Shown: piece after piece, positions 19,121 to 30,414 of the stretch
Numbering within the stretch: the stretch's first letter is position 1
Layout: each line of letters begins with the position of its first letter
Source of the DNA: Marinobacter sp. S6332
GTDB lineage: Bacteria > Pseudomonadota > Gammaproteobacteria > Pseudomonadales > Oleiphilaceae
DNA: 64,000 nucleotides
Direction: 5' to 3'
Assembly: GCF_023016045.1 (NCBI RefSeq)
Contig: NZ_JALKAP010000007.1
Coordinates: 62,001-126,000, forward strand
The notes under the pieces: model-generated
Seen by the model: only the letters and a program-made list of their open reading frames with translations
Database searches by the model: none
What the model was told of the DNA's origin: nothing
Program-made: the position numbers and the translations under genes

Positions 19121-20971
19121 ATGCTTCAAGATATACGGGAAAACTCCCAGGGAACGATTGCCAAGATCATCATCGGTCTGCTGGTCGTGTCCCTCTCCAT
19201 TTGGGGAATGGACGCCATTGTTGGTGGCTTCTCGGGCGAGCCGGAAGTGGCAACAGTTAACGGTGAAGATATTACCGAGCGGGATTTCTTGCGAGTTGTG
19301 CAGCTGGAAAGCCAGCGCCGCTTGGGTGAAATGGAGCGTCCAGATCCTGCTTTGCTTAATGAAGACCAGATTCGTAAAGACGTTCTTGATCAGCTGATTC
19401 AGGAACAGGTTTTGATTCAGGATGCCAGCGCCCAAGGCCTTTCACTCAATGATGCGGATATTGATGCTCTGATTACGCAAATGCCGCAATTTCAGGTGGA
19501 TGGGCAATTCAACCGCGATCGATTTGTCGCATCAGTGCGCAATTTGGGCATGGGTGTGGGCGAATTCCGGGAGGCCATGCGTAAGCAGTATGTGGTCAAC
19601 CAGATTCGCGCAGGTCTTATGCAAAGCGGCCTTGTTGCCGACGAGAATGCCGCACAGCTTCTACGAATCCAGAACCAGACCCGGAGTTTCCGTGTTCTTC
19701 AGGTTCCGGCGAGTGCGGTTTCCGATGACGTAGAAGTCACAGATGCAGATATCGAGGCGTTTTACCAAGAGAACGGTTCGGTATTTAGACAGCAGGAGCA
19801 GGTTGATGCTGCCTACATCACTTTGTCTTTGGGCTCTCTCGCCGAGAACATCGAGATCACTCAGGATGAGCTTGAAGCATATTACAAGCAGCGTGCTGGC
19901 GATCTGGCGCGGGAAGAACGTCGTGCCTCCCATATTTTGGTGGAAGCCGGTGACGCAGAACAGGCCATAGGCTCGATTCAGGAGCGCCTGAAAGCCGGAG
20001 AGAGCTTTGAGGATTTAGCAAAAGAATTCTCCGTGGATACTGTGTCTGCAAAAGAAGGCGGAGACCTCGGTTTTGCTGGCCGTGGTGTTTACGACGAAGC
20101 CTTTGAAGAAGCTTTGTTTGCGCTTGACGAAGGGCAGGTGTCTGACCCGGTATCAACCAGCTTTGGTGTTCATCTGATTCGTTTAGATGAGGTTCGTCGC
20201 TCCGAAGTGCCACCGTTGGCTGACTTGGAACAGAAGCTCCGTGAAGAGCTTGCTCGAGAACGCGCTGCGACAGAATTTGCTGAGGTACGTGCAGAGTTAG
20301 CGGATTCCGCATATGAGGCAGACGATCTTGCTGGCCCGGCGCAAGAACTAGGTCTGGAAATTCGTGAGGCTAATGGCATCACCAAAGATGGCGGCCGTGC
20401 GCCGTTTGATCACGCAGGATTGGTGCGTCAGTTGTTCTCCGAAGATGTGCTTGAGGGTGGCTACAACACCGAGCTCATAGATGTTGGTGATAATGTTTCC
20501 GTTGTTGCCCGTGTTCGTGAATATCGCGAAGCTCAGCAGCTTGCGTTGGAAGATGTGCGCGATGATATTCGCAGGACTCTAGAGGCACGTAAGACCCAAG
20601 AGCTTCTAAACGAACGTGCAGATGCAATCATCGCAGGTCTTGAGGAAGGCGAGTCATTGAGTACTCTGAGTTCTGGTGATTGGAAATCGTTCGAGGATCA
20701 GCCACGTAATGCGTCGGGGCTAGATCCTCGGGTTATTCAGGCAGCCTTTTCTATAAAGCGGCCAGCAGATGGCGAGCCGAGCTATGGTTCTGCAATGACG
20801 CATAATGGCGTTGAAGTGGTTGCGCTGGACGCCGTTAACGAGGGCGATGCGGAAACCAATGATAGTGATCTAGGTCAGTTGCGAAGCTTTCTTGCATCAC
20901 TTGAAGGCCAGCGTGAATACGCCGCTTACCAGCAGTTCCTAAGAAACACGGCTGAGGTATCTCGCCCGTAA
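19121..20971 (+). CDS. ppiD: Periplasmic chaperone / peptidyl-prolyl isomerase PpiD
   Basis: Inner-membrane-anchored periplasmic folding factor that works near the Sec translocon. It has 616 residues, close to the family size (about 620). One N-terminal membrane helix (about residues 14-34) is preceded by a short cytoplasmic tail. A SurA-like chaperone region follows (about 38-220), then a parvulin domain (about 265-355) with RASHILVEAG and GGDLGFAGRGVYDEAFEEALF. Another helical region completes it. It is monocistronic, with a strong terminator 14 bases downstream. Confidence 0.95.
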   Translation: MLQDIRENSQGTIAKIIIGLLVVSLSIWGMDAIVGGFSGEPEVATVNGEDITERDFLRVVQLESQRRLGEMERPDPALLNEDQIRKDVLDQLIQEQVLIQDASAQGLSLNDADIDALITQMPQFQVDGQFNRDRFVASVRNLGMGVGEFREAMRKQYVVNQIRAGLMQSGLVADENAAQLLRIQNQTRSFRVLQVPASAVSDDVEVTDADIEAFYQENGSVFRQQEQVDAAYITLSLGSLAENIEITQDELEAYYKQRAGDLAREERRASHILVEAGDAEQAIGSIQERLKAGESFEDLAKEFSVDTVSAKEGGDLGFAGRGVYDEAFEEALFALDEGQVSDPVSTSFGVHLIRLDEVRRSEVPPLADLEQKLREELARERAATEFAEVRAELADSAYEADDLAGPAQELGLEIREANGITKDGGRAPFDHAGLVRQLFSEDVLEGGYNTELIDVGDNVSVVARVREYREAQQLALEDVRDDIRRTLEARKTQELLNERADAIIAGLEEGESLSTLSSGDWKSFEDQPRNASGLDPRVIQAAFSIKRPADGEPSYGSAMTHNGVEVVALDAVNEGDAETNDSDLGQLRSFLASLEGQREYAAYQQFLRNTAEVSRP

Positions 20972-20984
20972 GCTAAGGCAGAAG

Positions 20985-21027
20985 CAATAAAAAACCCGAA
21001 CAAAATGTTTGTTCGGGTTTTTTATTG
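20985..21027. terminator. Bidirectional terminator between ppiD and hexR
   Basis: A nearly perfect 20-base-pair stem, centred on ATG, joins AATAAAAAACCCGAACAAA to its complement and ends in a T-run on both strands. It serves ppiD from the left and hexR from the right. Confidence 0.92.
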
Positions 21028-21055
21028 CCTTGAATAACCTCAGGCAACAATTTCA

Positions 21056-21934
21056 TCACCCGGGAGCAGACGGAATACGTGTAGGCATTAGGCTGTCTTT
21101 GATTTTTTTGAGGTGGCTTAAAAAGTCTGCGCCACGCTTTAGCGTAACGCCCGTAGCCAGAATATCGATCACTGTTAGATGAATAATTCTGGACGACATG
21201 GGCATATAAACCTCGATATCCTCCGGCGCCGTAATTTCCAAAGCGGTGGTGCAAACGTCTGCGAGTGGCGAGTTTGGCGTCGTAATGCCAATAACCGTCG
21301 CCCCGTTATCCCGTGCAATGCGCGCAATTTCAACGGTCTCTTTGGTGCGCCCGGTGTAAGAAATCATCACGATGACATCGCCAACTCTTGCGCCTGCGGC
21401 GACCATTCTTTGCATCAGTGCGTCATCGTAAGACATCACGGGAATGTTAAAGCGAAAAAACTTGTGCTGTGCGTCCAGCGCCACAGAAGCGGAGCCGCCC
21501 ATGCCAAAAAAATTGATTTGTTTGGCCTGAATTAGATAGTCGATTGCGGTTGCCAAGGCATTAGGGTCCAACGCTTGGCGCGCTTTGTCCAAGTTTGCAA
21601 TGGTGCTTAGCATGATTTTGTCTGCAAACTCAGCAACCGTGTCGTCAGGTTCAATGTTTTGACCAATATAGGGCGTGCCGGTGGCAATGCTCTGAGCGAG
21701 ACGGATTTTGAAATCTGGGAAGCCTGTTGCTGAGAAACCCCTGCAAAACCGATTAACGGTGGGCTCGCTGACATTTGAGGCTCTTGCCAGAGCAGCAATG
21801 CTATAACGCGTAGCTGCGCTTGGGTCCCGCAGGATAGCCTCTGCGACTTTGCGCTCTGATTTGTTCAGAGTGTCCAACCGGGACTGGATATCCTCCAGCA
21901 GATTATCGTCACGATGTGCCTGTTTCGGGGCCAT
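21056..21934 (-). CDS. hexR: HexR-type transcriptional regulator (RpiR family)
   Basis: Repressor of central carbon genes that senses 2-keto-3-deoxy-6-phosphogluconate in Pseudomonas. It has 292 residues from the ATG at 21934; a TTG one codon upstream is in frame, but the GGGAG ribosome site suits the ATG. The N-terminal RpiR helix-turn-helix (about 1-80) includes the segment [26 protein letters not shown] sugar-phosphate domain follows (about 125-260) with [12 protein letters not shown] and [14 protein letters not shown]. It is divergent from zwf and surrounded by its expected targets zwf, pgl, eda, gap, pyk and edd, which supports HexR over other RpiR regulators. Confidence 0.9.
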   Translation of the reverse strand: MAPKQAHRDDNLLEDIQSRLDTLNKSERKVAEAILRDPSAATRYSIAALARASNVSEPTVNRFCRGFSATGFPDFKIRLAQSIATGTPYIGQNIEPDDTVAEFADKIMLSTIANLDKARQALDPNALATAIDYLIQAKQINFFGMGGSASVALDAQHKFFRFNIPVMSYDDALMQRMVAAGARVGDVIVMISYTGRTKETVEIARIARDNGATVIGITTPNSPLADVCTTALEITAPEDIEVYMPMSSRIIHLTVIDILATGVTLKRGADFLSHLKKIKDSLMPTRIPSAPG

Positions 21935-22011
21935 CAAAGCTACTCCCTGAAATCTGGATGGAACTTTTGTTAAGTATTTGATGATTATAGCGGGATTCTA
22001 AAGCATTTTGG

Positions 22012-22090
22012 GTAGTAAACGTATCAGTGCGATGGTCTTGCTCTTGGAATAATTCAGCTCAAGTGCCATTATTTGGATAAAATTACTACA
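22012..22090. promoter_or_regulatory. hexR/zwf divergent control region with candidate HexR sites
   Basis: Two imperfect sites share the core GTAGTA. One is GTAGTAAACGTATCA beginning at 22012. The other is TGGATAAAATTACTACA at 22074-22090, whose reverse strand reads TGTAGTAATTTTA. The second lies 57 bases upstream of zwf. The same core recurs upstream of gap and edd. Confidence 0.4.
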
Positions 22091-22146
22091 TTTATTATCG
22101 AGTGTGAGCCACAAGCGTGGTCTGACTCACCGGAGAGAAGCGTGCA

Positions 22147-23622
22147 ATGGCCAATAAAATAGCAACCCGCTGCGACATCATGTTATTTGGTGCTTTGGGT
22201 GATCTGGCGCAGCGTAAGCTGTTTCCCGCTCTATACCAACTCGAACGAGCTGGTTTATTGGCCGATGGGAGCAGAATACTGGGACTTGCCCGCAGGGAGC
22301 TCAGTACAGATGACGTGCGCAAGGAGCTGAGGGAAGGACTAAAGCAGTACGTTAAATCTGAAGAGTTTGACTCTTCAGTTGTCGAAGCCTTTTTGCAGCG
22401 GGTTGAGTACCAGATTCTGGATTTCAATAACGAATCTGGATTTGGGGTGTTGAACAGCTGGCGGGACGAAGAGAACAGCGAGCTTATTGTGTATTTAGCC
22501 AGCCCGCCTGCCATGTACGGTGTGATTGCCCGCAACCTTCGTTCCGCCAGTTGCTGTACCGAAAAGACCCGGGTTGTTGTTGAGAAGCCGATTGGTCACG
22601 ATTTGGAGTCGTCCCGTGTTATCAATGATGAATTAGGCGAGGTTTATAGAGAAAGCCAGCTGTTCCGAATTGACCATTATTTGGGTAAGGAAACAGTTCA
22701 GAATCTGATTGCGTTGCGTTTTGCCAATAACCTGTTCGCATCCCAATGGGATCAAAACCATATATCCCATGTGGAAATAACGGTTGCCGAGAGCGTGGGA
22801 ATTGAAGGGCGTTGGGGTTATTTCGACAAAGCGGGTCAGATTCGCGACATGATCCAGAACCATATGCTGCAGCTTTTATGTCTGATTGCCATGGATCCTC
22901 CCTCGGACTTGTCTGCAGATAGTATCCGAGATGAAAAGGTAAAAGTGCTAAAAGCACTGCGTAGGATTACGCCGGATATGATGGAAACCTATGTGGTTCG
23001 GGGCCAATACACAGCAGGAACCAGTACAGGAAAGCCGGTTCCGGGGTATCTGGAAGAAGAGGGTGCCAACAAAAGAAGCGAAACGGAAACCTTTGTGGCC
23101 TTGAAGGTCGAAATAGACAACTGGCGCTGGTCAGGCGTGCCTTTTTATATCCGTACTGGCAAGCGCCTCCCGGAAAAGTTGTCGCAGATTATTATCCACT
23201 TCAAGCCTGCCCCCCATTACATCTTTGATCCGGATCAGAAGCATTTGGCGAATAACAAGCTGATTATCAGGTTGCAGCCGGACGAGGGTATGTCGCTGAA
23301 AATACTCACCAAGGATCAAGGTTTGCATAAAGGCATGCGCCTACGGCAGGGGCCATTGGAGCTTACTTTCTCAGAAGCATTTGAATCCGAGCGAATCCCG
23401 GATGCTTACGAACGCCTACTTTGGGAAATTATGAAAGGAAACCAATACCTGTTCGTGCGCCGTGACGAAGTTGAACATGCTTGGCATTGGGTTGACCGGA
23501 TTATTCAAAACTGGAGCGATGGTGGTGATCCGCCTAAGCGATACGCGGCAGGAACCTGGGGGCCGGTGGCGTCCATAGCAATGATCACCCGTGATGGAAG
23601 GAGTTGGTATGAAGACGCCTGA
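22147..23622 (+). CDS. zwf: Glucose-6-phosphate 1-dehydrogenase
   Basis: Oxidises glucose-6-phosphate to 6-phosphogluconolactone with NAD(P), the first step of the Entner-Doudoroff and oxidative pentose phosphate routes. The 491 residues match the family. The N-terminal Rossmann segment is [17 protein letters not shown] (residues 14-30), the catalytic signature is [13 protein letters not shown] near residue 176, and [12 protein letters not shown] lies near residue 332. It is the first gene of zwf-pgl-eda. The last bases (GGAAGGAGTT) double as the pgl ribosome site. Confidence 0.97.
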   Translation: MANKIATRCDIMLFGALGDLAQRKLFPALYQLERAGLLADGSRILGLARRELSTDDVRKELREGLKQYVKSEEFDSSVVEAFLQRVEYQILDFNNESGFGVLNSWRDEENSELIVYLASPPAMYGVIARNLRSASCCTEKTRVVVEKPIGHDLESSRVINDELGEVYRESQLFRIDHYLGKETVQNLIALRFANNLFASQWDQNHISHVEITVAESVGIEGRWGYFDKAGQIRDMIQNHMLQLLCLIAMDPPSDLSADSIRDEKVKVLKALRRITPDMMETYVVRGQYTAGTSTGKPVPGYLEEEGANKRSETETFVALKVEIDNWRWSGVPFYIRTGKRLPEKLSQIIIHFKPAPHYIFDPDQKHLANNKLIIRLQPDEGMSLKILTKDQGLHKGMRLRQGPLELTFSEAFESERIPDAYERLLWEIMKGNQYLFVRRDEVEHAWHWVDRIIQNWSDGGDPPKRYAAGTWGPVASIAMITRDGRSWYEDA

Positions 23623-24328
23623 ACTGGATTTGCCGTCTGGTATAGAGACCCACTTTTCAGAAACGCCACAGGAGGTTGGGCAGCAGCTTGCTCACACGGT
23701 CGCCGAGCTCCTGAGAGGCCGTCTTCATAGTGCAGAACGCGCGAGCCTTGCAGTGTCTGGAGGCTCTACACCCTTGCCCTTTTTTCAGGCATTGTCCCGC
23801 AAAACACTCGACTGGGGCAGGGTAGACGTGTTGCTTGCAGATGAACGCTGGGTAGACGAGGCCGACGAGGACAGTAATACCAAGCTGGTCAAAGAAAATC
23901 TGTTGCAGAAAAACGCTGCAGTGGCACAGTTCTTATCTATCAAGCAATCAGGAAATACGCCTGAGGAAAGTTTGGGCGCCGCAGAAGCTGAGCTCTCCAA
24001 GCTAATGCGCCCGCTGGATGTTCTGATTTTGGGGATGGGGAATGACGGCCACACCGCATCGTTATTTCCGGACGCCCCCGAGCTTGCCCACGCTATGAGT
24101 GTTGAAAACCGTAATGCCTTGGCGGCCATGACCCCGCCCTCTCAGACGCACCAGCGTATTACGCTGACCTATGCCTTAATGCGGGAGGCTCGTTTCATCG
24201 CGCTTCACCTTAAGGGTGAAGATAAGCTAGAAACGCTGAAGCGTGCGTTCAGTGAACCGAATGATGTGCTCGAGATGCCGGTTCGTGGATTCCTTAAATC
24301 TGGCCTTCGAGTTTTCTGGAGCCCCTAA
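23609..24328 (+). CDS. pgl: 6-phosphogluconolactonase
   Basis: Hydrolyses 6-phosphogluconolactone to 6-phosphogluconate. It has 239 residues from the ATG at 23609, which overlaps the zwf 3' end by 14 bases and has a GGAAGGAG site. The frame is open further upstream, but this start matches DevB-type proteins. [13 protein letters not shown] (about 52-64), DERWV (about 84-88) and [13 protein letters not shown] (about 146-158) are the glucosamine-6-phosphate isomerase-superfamily motifs. Translationally coupled to zwf. Confidence 0.95.
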   Translation: MKTPELDLPSGIETHFSETPQEVGQQLAHTVAELLRGRLHSAERASLAVSGGSTPLPFFQALSRKTLDWGRVDVLLADERWVDEADEDSNTKLVKENLLQKNAAVAQFLSIKQSGNTPEESLGAAEAELSKLMRPLDVLILGMGNDGHTASLFPDAPELAHAMSVENRNALAAMTPPSQTHQRITLTYALMREARFIALHLKGEDKLETLKRAFSEPNDVLEMPVRGFLKSGLRVFWSP

Positions 24329-24366
24329 AACATAGTTAGCCCTACTAAGCCCCTGTGGAGAGAACC

Positions 24367-25017
24367 ATGAATCATGTATCCGGCTTTCACCGCGAGCGCA
24401 TCAGATCTGTTCTGGGTGCTTCACAGATAATGCCTGTGATCACCATCAAGCATCCTGACGATGCCGTCCCGCTTTGTCAGGCGCTCTTTGAGGGCGGTAT
24501 ACGAGTAATGGAGATAACCTTGCGAACGGAGCATGGGCTTAAGGCGATTAAAAGTGTACGAGAGGCTCTACCAGAAGCCTGGGTTGGTGCTGGTACGGTT
24601 ACTTGCATTGCCCAGTACCGTCAGGCGGAAACTGCTGGTGCACAATTTATCGTCACCCCCGGCGTTACCAAAGCGATGCTTGATTTTGCATTGACGTCGG
24701 AGGCGGCGCTTTTACCCGGAGTGTCTACGGCATCCGAGCTAATGCTGGGCTATGGTTTGGGCTATCGTGAGTTTAAGTTCTTTCCAGCAGAGGTGGCGGG
24801 AGGCATTCCTGCGTTGAAAGCCTTTAGCGGCCCCTTTCCGGATGCAATCTTTTGCCCGACCGGTGGCATTCGCCGCGACACCGCCAGAGGGTATCTGGAT
24901 TTGAACAACGTGCAAACCGTAGGGGGCAGTTGGCTGATCCCTGACGATGCGGTTGCAGCGAAAGACTGGGCTAAGATTACCGAGATTGCGTCGGGTAGTT
25001 TGCGTGATATCAGCTGA
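24367..25017 (+). CDS. eda: KDPG / KHG aldolase
   Basis: Splits 2-keto-3-deoxy-6-phosphogluconate into pyruvate and glyceraldehyde-3-phosphate, the last Entner-Doudoroff step. It has 216 residues from the ATG at 24367 with a GGAGAG ribosome site; an in-frame GTG lies four codons upstream. [11 protein letters not shown] holds the catalytic glutamate near residue 46, GAGTVT follows, and [11 protein letters not shown] carries the Schiff-base lysine near residue 136. Third gene of the zwf-pgl-eda operon. Its 3' end overlaps the convergent pyk by eight bases. Confidence 0.95.
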   Translation: MNHVSGFHRERIRSVLGASQIMPVITIKHPDDAVPLCQALFEGGIRVMEITLRTEHGLKAIKSVREALPEAWVGAGTVTCIAQYRQAETAGAQFIVTPGVTKAMLDFALTSEAALLPGVSTASELMLGYGLGYREFKFFPAEVAGGIPALKAFSGPFPDAIFCPTGGIRRDTARGYLDLNNVQTVGGSWLIPDDAVAAKDWAKITEIASGSLRDIS

Positions 25018-26458
25018 TATCAGAGCCAACCCGCACAATCTTCATGGTGTTGGTTCCGCCTTGAGCGTTTACATAGTCACCTTTGGTGATGACCACTAAA
25101 TCGCCTTTGCCTACGGCTTTCCTGTTTACCAATTCCGATATAGCCAGCGCATTGGTTCGTTCATTCGGTATCTTTGCGGAATCAAAGGGGACCGTTTGAA
25201 CGCCGCGATACATCACCACTCGATGCTGCGTTGAATGGTGCCGGGAGTACGCGAAAATGGGTAGGCTAGATTTGATTCGTGACATAAGTCTGGGCGTTGC
25301 ACCTGTTTCCGTCATACAAATAATTGCCGTGACACCATCTAGGTGATTGGCTGCATACATAGCAGACAAAGCAATGGCTTCATCTACGTGTTCCATGCTT
25401 TCGTGTATGCGGTGGTTCGATTGGTGCATCGTAGGGTGCTTTTCTGCACCTATACATATTCGGACCATTGCTTCTACGGCTTCTACCGGATAATCACCAA
25501 CCGCTGTTTCCGCCGACAACATAACGGCATCTGTGTAGTCCATAACAGCATTGGCCACATCGGATACTTCAGCTCGCGTCGGCATTGGGCTGGTGATCAT
25601 AGACTCCATCATCTGGGTTGCAGTAATCACTGCGCGATCCAGCACTCGAGCTCGCGCAATAATATGCTTCTGCACACCCACAAGCTCTGCGTCACCTATC
25701 TCGACGGCAAGGTCGCCACGGGCCACCATCACAACGTCGGATGCTTCGATAACCGCATCCAGTGCTGCCACATCGTGGGCTAATTCGGCCCGCTCGATTT
25801 TTGCAACCAAACCTGCATCAGAACCGGCTTCTTTAAGCAGTCTGCGAGCGGTGTGCATGTCCTCGGCCGTGCGGACAAATGAAACGGCTACGTAGTCGGC
25901 TCCAAGGCGTGCGGCCGTTACGATATCCTGCTTGTCTTTATCGGTTAGCGCATCGGCGGAAAGCCCGCCGCCACGCTTATTGAGCCCTTTATTATTGGAG
26001 AGGGGGCCGCCGATCAGAACCAAAGATGTGATGCTGTGACTGTCAACCGACTGCACTTCCATTTCGATACGGCCGTCGTCCAGAACAAGAATGTCGCCCG
26101 GCTTTACATCGTTAATCAGCTGTTCATAGTCGATGCCTACACGCTCTTCCGTACCCGCCTCTTTATCCATTGAGGCATCCAGAACGAAGGTTTGCCCTGT
26201 TTTCAGAGTCACCTTGTTGTTCGCAAAGCGTGCAATGCGTAGCTTTGGACCTTGCAGATCGGCAAGTATAGCCACGAACCGCCCCTGTGCTGCGGCCGCC
26301 TTGCGCACGTGTTTGGCGCGCTCCAAGTGTTCGTCAGCGCTGCCGTGGGAAAAGTTTAACCGGGTAACATCTACTCCGGCGCGGATGATGGCAGCCAGCG
26401 ATTCTGGTGTGTCTGTGGCGGGGCCGAGGGTGGCGACTATCTTGGTACGCCTGAGCAT
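25010..26458 (-). CDS. pykA: Pyruvate kinase
   Basis: Converts phosphoenolpyruvate and ADP to pyruvate and ATP. It has 482 residues from the ATG at 26458; the frame extends upstream into the gap gene but only this start gives the normal N-terminus ([15 protein letters not shown]). The magnesium/PEP motif [15 protein letters not shown] lies near residue 240, followed by [25 protein letters not shown] near residue 280 (quoted in two pieces here). The length and sequence fit the PykA (type II) form more than PykF. It follows gap by 68 bases and is probably co-transcribed with it. Confidence 0.9.
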   Translation of the reverse strand: MLRRTKIVATLGPATDTPESLAAIIRAGVDVTRLNFSHGSADEHLERAKHVRKAAAAQGRFVAILADLQGPKLRIARFANNKVTLKTGQTFVLDASMDKEAGTEERVGIDYEQLINDVKPGDILVLDDGRIEMEVQSVDSHSITSLVLIGGPLSNNKGLNKRGGGLSADALTDKDKQDIVTAARLGADYVAVSFVRTAEDMHTARRLLKEAGSDAGLVAKIERAELAHDVAALDAVIEASDVVMVARGDLAVEIGDAELVGVQKHIIARARVLDRAVITATQMMESMITSPMPTRAEVSDVANAVMDYTDAVMLSAETAVGDYPVEAVEAMVRICIGAEKHPTMHQSNHRIHESMEHVDEAIALSAMYAANHLDGVTAIICMTETGATPRLMSRIKSSLPIFAYSRHHSTQHRVVMYRGVQTVPFDSAKIPNERTNALAISELVNRKAVGKGDLVVITKGDYVNAQGGTNTMKIVRVGSDIS

Positions 26459-26526
26459 ATTTCGTGTCCCTTTGATGTTCGAGTTAATGTCGCCCACGTG
26501 TGCGGGCGATTGCGGGTTGATCGATT

Positions 26527-27531
26527 CTATTGGCTGGCCTTCATCAGCGCGAGTGCGTTGTCTAGCATTCGGTTTGAAAAGCCCCACTCATTATCGTACC
26601 AAGCCATGACTTTTACATGACAGCCCAGCACGCGAGTGTGGTTGGCGTCGAAAATGCTAGAAAGTGCATTATGGTTGAAATCAATACTAACCAATTTCTC
26701 AAGGTTGTATCCCAGCACCGGATTTGATTCAGCAGCGGCTTTTACAGCTGCATTGACCTCTTCTACCGATGTTTCTCTACTTGCGATAAAGCCGAAATCA
26801 ACCAAAGATACGTTAATAGTCGGTACCCGAACTGCCAGCCCGTCAAGCTTTCCCGAGAGCTCAGGGATAATTTTGCCAATTGCGGCTGCAGCACCGGTTT
26901 GAGTTGGAATCATCGACTGAGTTGCAGAGCGTGCACGGTAAAGGTCTGAGTGATAGACGTCGCTCAAATTTTGATCGTTGGTGTATGAATGTATTGTCGT
27001 CATTAAACCACTTTCGATACCAATGGTCGTGTGCAGGGCTTCGGCAACCGGTGCAAGACAATTAGTTGTGCAGGAGGCACTCGAAATAATAGTGTGCTTT
27101 GCTGTAAGAACGTCGTGGTTAACACCATAGACGACCATGGCATCAGCATCCGGACTTGGTGCAGAGATAATGACTTTTCGGGCTCCGGCCTTTAGGTGGC
27201 CTTCTGCTTTAGCGCGCTTGGTGAAGAGCCCTGTGCACTCGAAGACAACGTCAATATTGAGGTCATTCCATGGCAGTTCTTCCGGGTTGCGGGTGGCAGT
27301 AATGACAATTCGATCGCCGTTTACGGTGAGGGAGTCCGCATCGTGGCTGACTTCAGCATCAAACCGCCCGTGTACACTGTCATATTTGAGTAGGTGGGCG
27401 TTGGTTTCTGCATCCCCAAGGTCATTGATGGCGATGACCTGAAGTTTGTCGCGGTAGTTGTTTTCATAAAGTGCCCGTAAAGTGTTGCGGCCAATCCGCC
27501 CAAAACCATTGATCGCGATACGAATTGTCAT
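26527..27531 (-). CDS. gap: Glyceraldehyde-3-phosphate dehydrogenase, type I
   Basis: Oxidises glyceraldehyde-3-phosphate to 1,3-bisphosphoglycerate. The 334 residues are the normal length. The NAD-binding N-terminus [20 protein letters not shown] and the active-site [10 protein letters not shown] (catalytic Cys near residue 153) are intact. [20 protein letters not shown] resembles the Gap paralogue that sits next to edd in Pseudomonas (PA3195) rather than the Epd type. It is divergent from edd and first in gap-pykA, so it belongs to the HexR set. Confidence 0.95.
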   Translation of the reverse strand: MTIRIAINGFGRIGRNTLRALYENNYRDKLQVIAINDLGDAETNAHLLKYDSVHGRFDAEVSHDADSLTVNGDRIVITATRNPEELPWNDLNIDVVFECTGLFTKRAKAEGHLKAGARKVIISAPSPDADAMVVYGVNHDVLTAKHTIISSASCTTNCLAPVAEALHTTIGIESGLMTTIHSYTNDQNLSDVYHSDLYRARSATQSMIPTQTGAAAAIGKIIPELSGKLDGLAVRVPTINVSLVDFGFIASRETSVEEVNAAVKAAAESNPVLGYNLEKLVSIDFNHNALSSIFDANHTRVLGCHVKVMAWYDNEWGFSNRMLDNALALMKASQ

Positions 27532-27577
27532 AGTCTGAGTCCTGATCTAGATGTTTTTGTTCGAGTTATGTTTGTGA

Positions 27578-27664
27578 TGTAGTAAATATAACAAAATAAT
27601 GCTCGAATATGAACATTGAAGCGATGTTGGGCGAAAAAAGAAGGTAAAATTACGTAGTATTTAT
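27578..27664. promoter_or_regulatory. gap/edd divergent control region with candidate HexR sites
   Basis: TGTAGTAAATATAACA (27578-27593) lies 47 bases from the gap start. A second core, GTAGTA at 27654-27659 within an A/T-rich stretch, lies 41 bases from the edd start. Both contain the core seen upstream of zwf. I could not place -35/-10 boxes with confidence. Confidence 0.4.
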
Positions 27665-27699
27665 TGTGATTGCATTTGTTTTGAGACTGGAGCTCCACC

Positions 27700-29520
27700 A
27701 TGCACCCGACTGTCCAATCAGTAACGCAAAGAATTATCGACCGCAGCCGCGCTTCTCGACAGGATTACCTCGAACGCATGCGTGAGCTGAAAGCCCGCTC
27801 CCCCCATCGGGGCACGCTTTCCTGCGGTAATCTTGCCCACGGTTTTGCAGCCTGCGGCCAGAGCGACAAAGACACCTTGAAGCTGATGAACAAGGCCAAT
27901 GTGGCGATGGTTTCTGCCTATAACGACATGCTCTCGGCACACCAGCCTTATGCGGCTTTTCCGGACGTTATCCGTGACGCGGCTCATGGCATGGGGTCCG
28001 TGGCACAGTTTGCCGGTGGCACGCCTGCTATGTGTGACGGAGTGACTCAGGGGCAGCCGGGGATGGAGCTCAGCCTGTTCTCGCGGGACACCATTGCCAT
28101 GAGCACAGCGGTGGCACTTAGTCACAACATGTTCGATGCCACACTGCTATTGGGCATTTGCGACAAGATTGTTCCGGGGTTGTTGATTGGCGCACTTAGT
28201 TTTGGCTACTTACCCAGCATTCTAGTGCCTGCAGGCCCTATGCCGTCAGGCCTGCCAAATAAGGAAAAGCAGCGTATCCGGCAATTGTATGCAGAGGGAA
28301 AAATTGACGAAGGCCAACTGCTAGAGGCTGAGAGCCAGTCCTATCACAGCCCGGGAACCTGCACATTCTATGGCACAGCAAACAGTAACCAGCTTCTGGT
28401 GGAAGTTATGGGCTTGCACTTGCCGGGCGCCGCTTTTATCCATCCGAACACACCACTGAGAGAACAGCTGACCCGTGCAGCGACAGAGCAGGTTATTCGG
28501 TTGTCCAAACCTCAAGGTGGGGAGCTTGGCCTTGGCGATATGGTTAATGAAAAAAGCATCGTCAACGCACTGGTTGCGCTTCTGGTAACCGGAGGATCAA
28601 CCAATCATACGTTGCACTGGGTTGCGATTGCCCGTGCCGCGGGCATTATCATTGACTGGGCTGATTACGCCGATCTGTCCTCCGTTGTGCCCTCCATGAC
28701 CCGAATATACCCCAACGGCGAAGAAGATATTAATGCGTTCCACGAGGCAGGTGGTACGCCATTTCTGATTCGTGAGCTGCTTGAAAAGGGGCTGTTGCAT
28801 AACGATGTAGAGACGGTTGTCGGGCATGGTCTTGAGCGATATACCCGAATGCCAGAGCTTGAATCTGGCAAGCTGGTTTGGAAGCCAGCACTCAGAGAGA
28901 GTTTGCGCCCGGACGTGCTCAGTAGTGCGGCAGAGCCTTTTGCACCAGACGGTGGCCTAAAGGTATTGGACGGGAATTTGGGGCGGGGCGTTATCAAAGT
29001 ATCTGCGGTTGCGCCAGAGCATCATCGAGTTGAAGCACCTGCTGTCATATTCAATGATCAAAACGAGTTAAAAGCGGCGTTTGAGGCTGGAGTGCTTGAT
29101 AAGGACTGCGTTGTTATTGTGCGTTTTCAAGGCCCGAGATCGAACGGCATGCCTGAGCTACACAAGCTGACACCCTATCTTGGTGTGTTGCAGGACCGCG
29201 GGTACAAAGTTGGTCTGGTAACCGATGGCCGTATGTCTGGCGCTTCAGGCAAGGTTCCGGCGGCGATTCATGTGTATCCCGAAGCACTCGACGGTGGCCC
29301 CCTTGCAAGGGTTCAGGATGGCGACCTGATTTGTCTGGATGCCGATAGAGGTATCTTATCGATTGTGATGGATGAGGCCGAGTTCGCAAAGCGAGAGCCA
29401 GCTAGGCCGGATTTATCGGCATATCAGCAGGGCTACGGCAGAGAGCTGTTTGGCTGGATGCGGCGCGCGGTGAGCACGCCGGAAGAGGGCGCCAGCGTTT
29501 TGGGTGTCAGTAGCCCCTGA
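27700..29520 (+). CDS. edd: Phosphogluconate dehydratase
   Basis: Dehydrates 6-phosphogluconate to 2-keto-3-deoxy-6-phosphogluconate, the committed Entner-Doudoroff step; a 4Fe-4S enzyme of the IlvD/Edd family. The 606 residues match E. coli (603). [14 protein letters not shown] near residue 110, GICDKIVPG near residue 155 and [13 protein letters not shown] near residue 220 contain the cluster cysteines. [19 protein letters not shown] near residue 507 is the C-terminal active-site motif. The start has GGAG eight bases upstream. It completes the pathway together with zwf, pgl and eda. Confidence 0.96.
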   Translation: MHPTVQSVTQRIIDRSRASRQDYLERMRELKARSPHRGTLSCGNLAHGFAACGQSDKDTLKLMNKANVAMVSAYNDMLSAHQPYAAFPDVIRDAAHGMGSVAQFAGGTPAMCDGVTQGQPGMELSLFSRDTIAMSTAVALSHNMFDATLLLGICDKIVPGLLIGALSFGYLPSILVPAGPMPSGLPNKEKQRIRQLYAEGKIDEGQLLEAESQSYHSPGTCTFYGTANSNQLLVEVMGLHLPGAAFIHPNTPLREQLTRAATEQVIRLSKPQGGELGLGDMVNEKSIVNALVALLVTGGSTNHTLHWVAIARAAGIIIDWADYADLSSVVPSMTRIYPNGEEDINAFHEAGGTPFLIRELLEKGLLHNDVETVVGHGLERYTRMPELESGKLVWKPALRESLRPDVLSSAAEPFAPDGGLKVLDGNLGRGVIKVSAVAPEHHRVEAPAVIFNDQNELKAAFEAGVLDKDCVVIVRFQGPRSNGMPELHKLTPYLGVLQDRGYKVGLVTDGRMSGASGKVPAAIHVYPEALDGGPLARVQDGDLICLDADRGILSIVMDEAEFAKREPARPDLSAYQQGYGRELFGWMRRAVSTPEEGASVLGVSSP

Positions 29521-29532
29521 AAAATCAGGGGC
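29513..29532. terminator. Hairpin at the edd stop codon
   Basis: GCCCCTGA (29513-29520) pairs with TCAGGGGC (29525-29532) across an AAAA loop. The edd TGA lies in the stem. There is no T-run, so termination would be weak. It separates edd from the convergent nitroreductase gene. Confidence 0.45.
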
Positions 29533-29550
29533 AGACCGCCGACAGGCTTT

Positions 29551-30294
29551 TTACAAGTAGTGAACGAGAGTTTTCTGATCGAATCTGTACTGGCGGTTAT
29601 ATACGCCGTTTTCGGCGCGACGGCCAGCCGCCAATACCATGGTTACCAGCCCTTTGGAGGGTAGGTTCAACAGTTTCTTCACGCGGCATTCGTCCATTCC
29701 TTCCATGGGGCAGGAGTCGAAACCGTGTGCGCGCAATGCCAGCATCAGGTTCTGTGCGGCCAAAGCGGTGGACTTGGTTGCCCACACCTTCATTTCATTC
29801 ACTGAATAGGGTCCTCGGGGAACCGGTCGAGCTAGGCCCACAGCCAGCCCAGCGGTCTTTTTGGCCACGCCCAGAAGCCCGAACGGCCCTTGATTGTAGT
29901 GAATGGGTGCGATTTTTTTATAGTACTTCTCAACGATAGAAGGCAGTTTTTCGTCCTTTGGCCAATCTTCTATCGCAAGTTGAGCGTGCTTGCGCCATGT
30001 GTCCGGGCGCGCAACGATGGCGATCAGCACCGGGGCAGTGGTGGCTGCATTCTGGCCCAGACAAGCTTCTGCTAGTTTGCTTCGCAGTTCTGGTGTTCTT
30101 ACGACGTAAAATTCCCAAGGTTGCAAATTGCTGGAGTTTGGCGCCAGCGTGGCCAGCTCCAAACAATCTTCAAGTACGGCATCCGGGATGGGCTCATCTG
30201 TGAAGCGCCGAACAGACCTGCGGCTGCGAACAACCTTTCGGAACTCTTCAACATCAATCTCTGGCAAGGAAAGTTCACCAACTTTTGCGTTCAT
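29551..30294 (-). CDS. Nitroreductase-family flavoprotein
   Basis: Predicted FMN-dependent NAD(P)H oxidoreductase; the true substrate cannot be read from the sequence. It has 247 residues with the family N-terminus VVRSRRSVRRFTDEPIPD (about 17-34), which contacts the FMN phosphate, and LATLAPNSSNLQPWEF near 47-62. KSTALAAQNLMLALRAHGFDSCPM near residue 180 (quoted partially: QNLMLALRAHGF) and GMDECRVKKLLNLP follow. No signal peptide. It has an AGGA ribosome site, is convergent with edd and divergent from the UDG-like gene. Confidence 0.88.
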   Translation of the reverse strand: MNAKVGELSLPEIDVEEFRKVVRSRRSVRRFTDEPIPDAVLEDCLELATLAPNSSNLQPWEFYVVRTPELRSKLAEACLGQNAATTAPVLIAIVARPDTWRKHAQLAIEDWPKDEKLPSIVEKYYKKIAPIHYNQGPFGLLGVAKKTAGLAVGLARPVPRGPYSVNEMKVWATKSTALAAQNLMLALRAHGFDSCPMEGMDECRVKKLLNLPSKGLVTMVLAAGRRAENGVYNRQYRFDQKTLVHYL

Positions 30295-30414
30295 TGTTCA
30301 TTCCTGAATTATGCAGTTGTTCCGGAGATCAGCACCAGCTTGCTGCATTGAATTTTGAGCTATATGGTTACGGGAAAACGCTTTGGTTGCAATCGCCCGG
30401 ATGACGCAGAGCCT

